Made by a program: the position numbers and the translations under genes. Shown piece after piece: positions 1 to 5,363 of a stretch of 5,363 nt of DNA. The stretch spans positions 1 to 5,363 of the forward strand of contig JACMQJ010000728.1 in assembly GCA_014377055.1 (NCBI GenBank), in the 5' to 3' direction. Each line of letters opens with the position of its first letter. The stretch's first letter is position 1. This DNA is from Candidatus Sericytochromatia bacterium (lineage in GTDB: Bacteria > Cyanobacteriota > Sericytochromatia > UBA7694 > JACMQJ01). The notes beneath the pieces are model-generated. The model was not told where the DNA came from. It saw only the letters and a program-made list of their open reading frames with translations, and did not search any database.

Positions 1-242
1 ATTAAGTGCTAATATTTCAAAAACTAGATTGGACAAAAACGGTTTTATATTTTTTATGCTAAAATCTAATTATAAATATTTTAAATTTAAAAGTGTACTG
101 TCCGTCATTAAAATATTAGTAGAATTTTTTTATTTTTTTAGTTTTAGGAAATAGTAAAGATTTTATGATAGAGATAGTGTTAATTTTTAACCATTTGATA
201 GCATAATATCCCAAAAACTATTTCAATTGCTGGTTTAATATT

Positions 243-273
243 GAATAAAAATGATATTTGATTATTTTTATTC
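243..273 (+). promoter_or_regulatory. Inverted repeat / potential 5'-UTR hairpin before prkA
   Basis: GAATAAAAAT at 243-252 is the exact reverse complement of ATTTTTATTC at 264-273. Inside these 10-bp arms the pairing can continue through a G-U (253/263) and two A-U pairs (254/262, 255/261), leaving a 5-nt loop at 256-260. The element ends 8 nt before the prkA Shine-Dalgarno. It could be a leader hairpin or a dyad operator. The stem is nearly all A-U, so it would be weak as RNA, and inverted repeats arise easily in A/T-rich DNA. The structure is seen in the sequence; any function is inference. Confidence 0.4.
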
Positions 274-281
274 CACAAATT

Positions 282-286
282 AGGAG
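282..286 (+). promoter_or_regulatory. Ribosome binding site of prkA
   Basis: AGGAG lies 11 nt upstream of the ATG at 298, slightly longer than typical spacing. An in-frame TAA at 289-291 excludes any start further upstream, and the next in-frame ATG is codon 50, so the SD and the stop together fix the start at 298. Confidence 0.75.
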
Positions 287-297
287 TATAAACTTTA

Positions 298-2349
298 ATG
301 AGAAGTGGTAGTGAATTAATATCAAAAATTAATGATCTTCAAGATAAAAAGAAGTATCAAGAACTTAGTTGGGAAGGCTCTCTCGAAGATTATCTCGATA
401 TTGTAGCTGTAAACCCCAAAGTCACACGTAATGCCTTTCAGAGAATGTATGACATGATAGTCACATATGGCTCTGAAGAATTTTATGAATACAAAAAGAA
501 AATAACTAGACATAACTTCTTTAATGACCCAATAGAAAATGGTAAAGATTCTGTTTATGGAATAGACTTACACTTAATGAAACTTGTTAGGGTTTTTAAA
601 TCAGCAGCTATGGGATATGGTACAGAAAAAAGAATTACCTTATTACATGGACCAGTTGGAAGTGCCAAAAGTACAATAGCTAGAATGTTAAAAAAAGGTC
701 TTATTCATTATTCAAAAACACCAGAAGGTGCCTTATATACTTTTTCTTGGAATATAGAAAATAGCGAAGGTAAAGAAGAAATTTTTGCATCACCAATGAA
801 TGAAGATCCTTTATCACTTATACCTATAGATGTTAGAGGTCAGATATTGGATGAAATTAATGCCAATCTTCCTGAAGATATGAAATACAAAGTAGGAGTT
901 CATGCTGAATTATGTCCCGCTTCAAGATTTATATTTAATGATTTAATGAAAAAATATAGTGGAGATTGGACTAAAGTTATTAAGCATGTCAAAGTAAAAC
1001 GCTTAATTATGTCTGAAGAAGATAGAATAGGTATTGGTACATTTCAACCAAAAGATGAAAAAAATCAAGATTCAACCGAGTTAACAGGTGATATTAATTA
1101 CCGTAAGATTGCTGAGTATGGTTCTGATTCAGATCCTAGAGCCTTTAATTTTGATGGTGAATTCAATATAGCCAATAGAGGCATGATTGAGTTTATAGAA
1201 ATACTTAAACTTGATGTAGCTTTTTTATATGACTTACTTGGAGCATCACAAGAAAGAAAAATCAAACCAAAAAAGTTTGCTCAAACAGATATTGATGAAG
1301 TTATTCTTGGACATACTAATGAACCTGAGTATAAAAAACTTCAAAACAATGAGTTTATGGAAGCTCTTAGAGATAGAACTATCAAAATTGATGTTCCATA
1401 TATTACTAAACTCAAAGATGAAATTAAGATCTATGAAAGAGATTTTAATTCAGAAAAACTTAAGAAAAAGCATATAGCACCTCATACCATTGAAGTTGCT
1501 GCAATGTGGGCTGTTCTCACTAGATTAGAACAACCAAAAAAAGCAAATTTAACACTTTTGCAAAAAATGAAACTTTATAATGGTCAAAGTGTTACAGGTT
1601 TTACCGAAGATAATGTTAAAGAACTTAGAAAAGAAGCTATTAGAGAAGGTATGCAAGGAATATCACCAAGATATATTCAAGATAAAATTTCTAATGCTCT
1701 AGTCAGTGAACTGGAAGAAGATTATATTAATCCATTTATGATTATGAGTGAGCTTGAAAGTGGTCTAAAAAATCATTCTCTAATTAACAACGAAGAAGAA
1801 AAATCACGTTACAGGGAGCTTTTAGCTGTAGTTAGAGAAGAATATGAAAATATTATCAAAAGTGAAGTCCAGAGAGCTATATCAGCTGATGAAGATGGTA
1901 TTTCACAACTTTCTTCAAATTATATTGACAATGTTAAAGCTTACACACTCAAAGAAAAGATCAAAAATAAATATACTGGTCATGATGAAGAGCCTGATGA
2001 AAGATTAATGAGATCTATTGAGGAAAAAATTGATATTCCTGATAATCGTAAAGAAGATTTCCGCAGGGAAATCATGAATTATATTGGTGCTTTGGCTGTT
2101 GAAGGTAAAAAGTTTAGTTATTCAACCAACGCTAGACTACAAAAAGCCCTCGAACTTAAGTTGTTTGAAGATCGTAAAGATAGTATTAAGTTAACTAGTC
2201 TTGTATCCAATGCTATGGATGAAAAAACCCAAGAGCAAATAGATATAGTCAAAAATCGTTTAATAAAAAATTATGGTTATACAGATGCCTCAGCAACTGA
2301 TATTTTAAATTATGTTGCAAGTATTTTTGCACGTGGTGATACAAAATAA
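298..2349 (+). CDS. prkA: PrkA family AAA+ serine protein kinase
   Basis: This is a cytoplasmic 683-aa protein of the PrkA/YeaG family, somewhat longer than E. coli YeaG (about 644) or B. subtilis PrkA (about 631). The N-terminal AAA-like domain has a Walker A motif GPVGSAKST at 118-126. The region around 338-368 carries GHTNEPEY (sensor-1-like Asn341) and a conserved Arg pair R358/R360 that may act as arginine fingers. The family signature ANRGMIEFIE sits at 292-301, where a Walker B would be expected but in non-classical form. EGMQGISPRY at 450-459 marks the start of the C-terminal region, the PrkA C-terminal domain that has been compared with cyclic-AMP-dependent kinases. The family is described as a serine kinase, and B. 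subtilis PrkA has also been reported as an ATP-dependent Lon-like protease, so the activity is open. It probably works with the YhbH protein encoded immediately downstream. Family assignment is very secure; substrates cannot be told from the sequence. Confidence 0.97.
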   Translation: MRSGSELISKINDLQDKKKYQELSWEGSLEDYLDIVAVNPKVTRNAFQRMYDMIVTYGSEEFYEYKKKITRHNFFNDPIENGKDSVYGIDLHLMKLVRVFKSAAMGYGTEKRITLLHGPVGSAKSTIARMLKKGLIHYSKTPEGALYTFSWNIENSEGKEEIFASPMNEDPLSLIPIDVRGQILDEINANLPEDMKYKVGVHAELCPASRFIFNDLMKKYSGDWTKVIKHVKVKRLIMSEEDRIGIGTFQPKDEKNQDSTELTGDINYRKIAEYGSDSDPRAFNFDGEFNIANRGMIEFIEILKLDVAFLYDLLGASQERKIKPKKFAQTDIDEVILGHTNEPEYKKLQNNEFMEALRDRTIKIDVPYITKLKDEIKIYERDFNSEKLKKKHIAPHTIEVAAMWAVLTRLEQPKKANLTLLQKMKLYNGQSVTGFTEDNVKELRKEAIREGMQGISPRYIQDKISNALVSELEEDYINPFMIMSELESGLKNHSLINNEEEKSRYRELLAVVREEYENIIKSEVQRAISADEDGISQLSSNYIDNVKAYTLKEKIKNKYTGHDEEPDERLMRSIEEKIDIPDNRKEDFRREIMNYIGALAVEGKKFSYSTNARLQKALELKLFEDRKDSIKLTSLVSNAMDEKTQEQIDIVKNRLIKNYGYTDASATDILNYVASIFARGDTK

Positions 2350-3456
2350 ATGGTTGAAAGAATAGAAAAGGATCTTGGACGTTTCAAAAATATTGTCAAA
2401 GGCAAGATCCGACAAAACCTAAAAAAGTATATGTCAACTGGTGAGATGATAGGTCGAAAAGGGAAGGATCTAGTTAGTATTCCTATGCCTCAAATTGACA
2501 TACCACACTTTCGTTTTGATGAAAAGAAAAATGGAGGAGTGGGTCAAGGTGATGGAGAAGTGGGAGATCCTGTTAATGGAGATCCTGATGGTGAAGGCAA
2601 AGGTCAAGCTGGAGAAAATGAAGGTCAACATTCAAGAGAGGTTGAGCTTACTATTGATGAATTAGCAGAAATAATGGCTCAAGAACTAGAGTTACCTAAT
2701 ATTAAACCAAAAGGTAAAGAAAATCTAGCGACTGAAAGAACAAAATACTCAGGTATTAGTAATATTGGACCTAACTCATTAAGACATTTTAAAAGAACTT
2801 ATAAGGAAGCCTTAAAAAGACAAATATCTACAGGTGTCTATAACAGCAAAAACCCTATCATTGTTCCTATAAAAAATGATACAAGATATAGAACATGGAA
2901 AGAAGTTGTTAAACCTGAAACTAATGCTGTTGTAATTTTTATGATGGATGTTTCGGGATCAATGGAAGATGAACAAAAAGAAGTCGTTCGTATTGAAACT
3001 TTTTGGATTGATACATGGCTAAGATCTCATTATAAAGAATTAAAAACCAGATATGTTGTTCATGATACAGTCGCCAAAGAAGTAGATAGAGAAACATTTT
3101 TTAGTCTTAAAGAGAGTGGTGGAACTATTATTTCCTCTGCTTATAAATTTTGTAGTAATCTAATTAATCAACAATATAATCCTGATGAATGGAATATTTA
3201 TCCTTTTCACTTTTCTGATGGTGATAATTGGTCAGATAAAGATAATAATGAATGTATGAATATTCTTAAAAATGAAATACTTCCTCATGTAAATATGTTT
3301 TGTTATGGACAAGTTGAAAGTCGTTATGGAAGTGGCAAATTTATTAAGGAACTAGAAAAAAACTTTAAAGATGAAGAAAATATGATACTTTCTGAAATTG
3401 AAAATAAGGAAGCTATTATGCAGTCAATTAAAACATTTTTGGGTAAAGGTAAGTAA
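2350..3456 (+). CDS. yhbH: YhbH/YeaH family protein (DUF444, VWA-like)
   Basis: This 368-aa DUF444 protein is shorter than E. coli YeaH (about 427) and close to B. subtilis YhbH (about 392). Residues 1-60 form a basic N-terminus with the motif SIPMPQIDIPHFRF at 43-56. Residues 61-93 are a Gly/Asp/Glu-rich, probably disordered linker. The C-terminal half is a von Willebrand A-like fold with a MIDAS-type metal site: DVSGS at 200-204, Thr259 in ESGGTIISSA, and SDGDNW at 289-294. There is no signal peptide or membrane segment, so it should be cytoplasmic. In E. coli the homologue acts with the kinase YeaG, and VWA proteins beside AAA+ ATPases often serve as partners or adaptors. The ATG directly follows the prkA TAA, and only a weak GGTG (2335-2338) precedes it, so translation is probably coupled to prkA. 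Family call is very secure; biochemical role is unknown. Confidence 0.95.
   Translation: MVERIEKDLGRFKNIVKGKIRQNLKKYMSTGEMIGRKGKDLVSIPMPQIDIPHFRFDEKKNGGVGQGDGEVGDPVNGDPDGEGKGQAGENEGQHSREVELTIDELAEIMAQELELPNIKPKGKENLATERTKYSGISNIGPNSLRHFKRTYKEALKRQISTGVYNSKNPIIVPIKNDTRYRTWKEVVKPETNAVVIFMMDVSGSMEDEQKEVVRIETFWIDTWLRSHYKELKTRYVVHDTVAKEVDRETFFSLKESGGTIISSAYKFCSNLINQQYNPDEWNIYPFHFSDGDNWSDKDNNECMNILKNEILPHVNMFCYGQVESRYGSGKFIKELEKNFKDEENMILSEIENKEAIMQSIKTFLGKGK
2563..2587 (+). repeat. Short tandem repeat in the yhbH linker
   Basis: GGAGATCCTG occurs at 2563-2572 and again at 2578-2587, a 15-bp (five-codon) period that encodes successive Gly-Asp-Pro units in the acidic glycine-rich linker. The period keeps the reading frame. 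It is probably a small in-frame duplication within a low-complexity segment whose length varies across the family. Confidence 0.45.
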
Positions 3457-3485
3457 TAAAGACGCATTGCAATGCGTCTTTATTA
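3454..3485 (+). terminator. Perfect 32-bp palindrome, likely intrinsic terminator or attenuator
   Basis: TAATAAAGACGCATTG at 3454-3469 is followed at once by its exact reverse complement at 3470-3485. As RNA it folds into a strong hairpin: GACGCAT pairs with ATGCGTC around a TGCA loop, extended by A-U pairs. The 3' side runs into TTTATT and then a further T tract at 3489-3494. The first three bases are the TAA stop of yhbH. This is the usual architecture of a Rho-independent terminator, although the T tract right after the GC stem is short and interrupted. Because spoVR lies downstream on the same strand, it would end or attenuate the prkA-yhbH transcript rather than separate converging genes. 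It could instead be a copy of a dispersed palindromic repeat. Confidence 0.7.
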
Positions 3486-3504
3486 ACATTTTTTAATATG
3501 TAAC

Positions 3505-3510
3505 TAAGGA
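3505..3510 (+). promoter_or_regulatory. Ribosome binding site of spoVR
   Basis: TAAGGA lies 5 nt before the ATG at 3516. An in-frame TAA at 3501-3503 rules out a more upstream start. The same 9-mer AACTAAGGA also precedes the next gene (5010-5018). Confidence 0.75.
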
Positions 3511-3515
3511 AAAAT

Positions 3516-5015
3516 ATGGTAAAACCAAACAGCTTAACACCTGAACTTGAAGAACTCAGAATAAAGATACAAGGATATGCCAAAGGTTATGGACTTGATT
3601 TTTTTGAAACAATTTTTGAACTTGTTGACTTTGAAAAAATTAATGAAATAGCTAGTTATGGAGGCTTTCCGACTAGATACCCACATTGGAAATTTGGCAT
3701 GGAATATGATCGCTTAAGTAAATCTTATTCTTATGGTTTATCAAAAATATACGAAATGGTCATTAATAATGATCCTTGCTACGCTTATCTCCTTAATGCG
3801 AATTATACTGTTGATCAAAAATTAGTTATGTCACATGTTTTTGGACATTGTGATTTTTTTAAGAATAACTATTGGTTTTCCAAAACTAATCGTAAGATGA
3901 TGGACAAAATGGCAAATCATAGCACCAAGGTTCGTAAATATATTGAAAAATATGGCGAGGATACTGTTGAAACCTTTATGGATGTTTGTCTTTCACTCGA
4001 AAATCTAATTGATTATTATAGTCCGTTTATCAAGAGGCATGATGATCCTGTTAAAGTTAATCGACTTGATGAAATAGTTGAAGAAGAAGAAATTGATTAT
4101 CGACTAAAAAGTAAGCCATATATGGATAAATATATTAATCCAAAGGATTTTGTTGAAAAAGAAAAACAAAAAGGTCGGGATGAAAAAGAAAAAAAGAAAA
4201 ATTTTCCGCCTGAACCAACGAGAGATGTTTTAGAATTTTTATTACAATATGCTCCTTTAGAAGATTGGCAATCAAGTGTTTTATCAATAGTTAGAGAAGA
4301 AAGTTATTATTTTGCTCCGCAAGGTCAAACAAAAATAATGAATGAAGGTTGGGCTTCTTATTGGCATTCAAAAATAATGACCGAGAAGGCTCTTGATGGA
4401 AGTGAATTAATTGATTATGCAGATCATCATTCTGGTACACTAGCAACTCAACCAGGAAGTCTTAATCCTTATAAGCTTGGTATAGAATTATATCGTGATA
4501 TAGAAGAGCGTTGGAATAAGGGTAAATTTGGAAAAGAATATGATGAATGTGAAAATTATGAAGAAAAAAGAAAATGGGACAAAAAGCTAAATCAAGGAAG
4601 AGAAAAGATTTTTGAAGTTAGAAAAATACATAATGATGTGACTTTTATTGATAATTTTTTGACAGAAGAGTTTTGTCATCAGCATAAATTATTTTTATAC
4701 AAATACAACCGAAATACTGAGCAGTATGAAATTAATGATCGTAAATTTTCTGAAGTAAAAAAACAGTTACTTTTTAATTTAACTAATTTTGGACAACCTA
4801 TAATTTATGTTGAAGATGGAAATTATGATAATAAAGGTGAATTATTTTTATCACATAAACATGAAGGTATAGATCTAAAATCAGACTATGCAACAGCTAC
4901 ATTAGAAAATATTTTTAAAATATGGAAAAGACCTGTTAGCCTAAAAACTGTAGTTGATGAAAAAGTAAAAGTTTTGCGTTATGATGGTCATCTACATTCA
5001 GATAAATCTAACTAA
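3516..5015 (+). CDS. spoVR: SpoVR family protein (YcgB-like)
   Basis: This 499-aa protein is close to E. coli YcgB (about 510) and slightly longer than B. subtilis SpoVR (about 468). Family blocks in order are GGFPTRYPHWKFGMEYDRL at 49-67, SHVFGHCDFFKNN at 106-118, a charged linker at about 185-230 (EEEE at 189-192, then Lys-rich) ending in PPEP 231-234, the hallmark FAPQGQTKIMNEGWASYWH at 266-284, and DHHSG at 303-307. A C-terminal region with the conserved FGKEYDECENYEEKRKWD-type segment and FIDNFLTEEF follows. There is no signal peptide or membrane segment. In Bacillus, SpoVR is needed for proper spore cortex formation; elsewhere it accompanies PrkA and YhbH in non-sporulating bacteria, with unknown chemistry. 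It lies 59 bp after yhbH, beyond a terminator-like palindrome, so it may be expressed at a different level from prkA-yhbH. I see no clear promoter in the gap. Confidence 0.96.
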   Translation: MVKPNSLTPELEELRIKIQGYAKGYGLDFFETIFELVDFEKINEIASYGGFPTRYPHWKFGMEYDRLSKSYSYGLSKIYEMVINNDPCYAYLLNANYTVDQKLVMSHVFGHCDFFKNNYWFSKTNRKMMDKMANHSTKVRKYIEKYGEDTVETFMDVCLSLENLIDYYSPFIKRHDDPVKVNRLDEIVEEEEIDYRLKSKPYMDKYINPKDFVEKEKQKGRDEKEKKKNFPPEPTRDVLEFLLQYAPLEDWQSSVLSIVREESYYFAPQGQTKIMNEGWASYWHSKIMTEKALDGSELIDYADHHSGTLATQPGSLNPYKLGIELYRDIEERWNKGKFGKEYDECENYEEKRKWDKKLNQGREKIFEVRKIHNDVTFIDNFLTEEFCHQHKLFLYKYNRNTEQYEINDRKFSEVKKQLLFNLTNFGQPIIYVEDGNYDNKGELFLSHKHEGIDLKSDYATATLENIFKIWKRPVSLKTVVDEKVKVLRYDGHLHSDKSN

Positions 5016-5018
5016 GGA
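5014..5018 (+). promoter_or_regulatory. Ribosome binding site of the FecR-like gene
   Basis: AAGGA overlaps the TAA stop of spoVR (5013-5015) and sits 12 nt from the ATG at 5031, rather long spacing. The overlap suggests that ribosomes finishing spoVR could help initiation on the next gene. Confidence 0.5.
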
Positions 5019-5030
5019 ATACTAACATTT

Positions 5031-5363
5031 ATGAAAAAGCTTTTAATGCTTACAATATCCACCATGCTTTTTTTGACCAGTAATGCTTATGCTCTTGAAG
5101 AAAGAGGTAATATTCAAAAATCAGTTAATTTTGTACAAATAGATCAAACTGATAATAGTTCAAAAGACCATTATTCCGTAAAAAGATGGAAAAAAGCTGA
5201 TATTGGTCAGAGTATTTTTGTTGGTAATACAATTAGAACAGGAATAAGATCAATGACCGAAATAAAATATGATGACGGTACTCTTACACGCATCGGTAGT
5301 CGTAGCAATATAACAGTTAATGACCGAAAAATTAATATTCACAAAGGATATATTTGGGGCAAA
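5031..5363 (+). CDS. Exported FecR-domain protein (3' end outside window)
   Basis: The first 111 codons are present with no stop. The N-terminus is a classical Sec signal peptide: MKK, a hydrophobic core (about residues 4-16) and a likely signal peptidase I site after Ala21 (AYA, then LEE). The mature part has a FecR-like pattern: VGNTIRTG at 64-71, SMTEIKYDDGT at 74-84 and LTRIGSRSN at 85-93, followed by a segment ending in KGYIWGK. In FecR proteins this domain sits outside the cytoplasmic membrane. Classical FecR relays a signal to a FecI sigma factor through an N-terminal cytoplasmic segment, which this protein lacks, so it is more like the stand-alone exported FecR-domain proteins of unknown role. 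An AAGGA (5014-5018) overlaps the spoVR stop and lies 12 nt from the ATG; an in-frame TAA at 5013-5015 fixes the start. The 15-bp gap without terminator suggests co-transcription with spoVR. Domains beyond residue 111 cannot be seen. Confidence 0.85.
   Translation, partial: MKKLLMLTISTMLFLTSNAYALEERGNIQKSVNFVQIDQTDNSSKDHYSVKRWKKADIGQSIFVGNTIRTGIRSMTEIKYDDGTLTRIGSRSNITVNDRKINIHKGYIWGK

Larger units (their letters stand above)
1..297. other. A/T-rich leader region upstream of prkA
   Basis: No confident gene is seen here. The stretch is very A/T-rich with long T runs (for example 125-139) and frequent stops. Positions 2-154 on the plus strand stay open for 51 codons, ending in TAG at 152-154. 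This would encode a Phe/Lys/Tyr-rich tail and could be the 3' end of an upstream gene, but the composition is what random A/T-rich DNA gives and I do not call it. Possible control elements are a small GTTAA-TTT-TTAAC dyad at 179-191, a weak -10-like CATAAT at 202-207 without a convincing -35, and TTGGAC (29-34) followed 20 bp later by TATGCT (55-60). None of these is strong enough to name as the promoter. No tRNA or other structured RNA was recognised. Confidence 0.6.

Noticed and set aside
179..207. Possible promoter: GTTAA-TTT-TTAAC dyad with CATAAT downstream
   Set aside because: The -35 does not match a known consensus and several equally weak -10-like hexamers occur in the leader, so no promoter can be chosen.
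322..513. 63-codon open frame on the minus strand
   Set aside because: It lies wholly inside the N-terminal coding part of prkA, has no SD or recognisable motif, and its Phe/Ile-rich product is what antisense of A/T-rich coding sequence gives.
1229..1477. 82-codon plus-strand open frame
   Set aside because: It is an out-of-frame shadow within the highly conserved sensor-1 and arginine-finger region of prkA, with Lys/Leu-rich composition and no family motif.
3498..3503. Start-stop pair ATG-TAA just before spoVR, in frame with it
   Set aside because: No Shine-Dalgarno precedes it, and such pairs are common by chance in A/T-rich spacers; there is no support for a regulatory minimal ORF.
298..5015. 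The triad as proof of a spore-forming Firmicute
   Set aside because: PrkA, YhbH and SpoVR are widespread in non-sporulating bacteria including E. coli, and no other sporulation gene is in the window; the exported FecR-like neighbour fits a Gram-negative envelope better.

Overview
The window is AT-rich bacterial DNA (about 70% A+T by eye, with AGA-dominated arginine codons). It carries a compact set of four same-strand genes behind a non-coding leader of about 300 bp. The first three are the conserved stress and sporulation triad: prkA (AAA+ serine protein kinase, YeaG family), yhbH/yeaH (DUF444, VWA-like) and spoVR (YcgB family). The fourth, cut by the right edge, encodes an exported FecR-domain protein.

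Layout: 1-297 is an A/T-rich leader with no confident gene. It holds a 31-nt inverted repeat just upstream of the prkA ribosome binding site, and a 51-codon open stretch at the left edge that could be the tail of another gene but more likely is chance. prkA (298-2349) abuts yhbH (2350-3456): the TAA of one is followed directly by the ATG of the other. A perfect 32-bp palindrome begins on the yhbH stop codon and looks like an intrinsic terminator or attenuator inside the cluster. spoVR (3516-5015) has its own good Shine-Dalgarno. The FecR-like gene starts 15 bp after spoVR with no terminator between them, so these two are probably co-transcribed.

How the genes relate: in E. coli, YeaG and YeaH act together and are induced in stationary phase and nitrogen starvation. 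In Bacillus, the PrkA, YhbH and SpoVR proteins belong to the sporulation programme, with SpoVR needed for normal cortex formation. All three genes also occur together in many non-sporulating bacteria, so their presence does not show that this organism forms spores. The enzymatic role of YhbH and SpoVR is unsettled.

Organism: the sequence alone does not fix the taxon. Low GC, a stand-alone exported FecR-domain protein and a GACGC...GCGTC palindrome of the kind I recall as common in cyanobacterial genomes would fit a low-GC non-photosynthetic cyanobacterial relative (Melainabacteria/Vampirovibrionia). That is a weak inference, and other low-GC Gram-negative lineages are possible. I see no wholly new system. 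The most distinctive points are the palindrome inside the operon, the leader hairpin, and the attachment of an exported FecR-like gene to spoVR.
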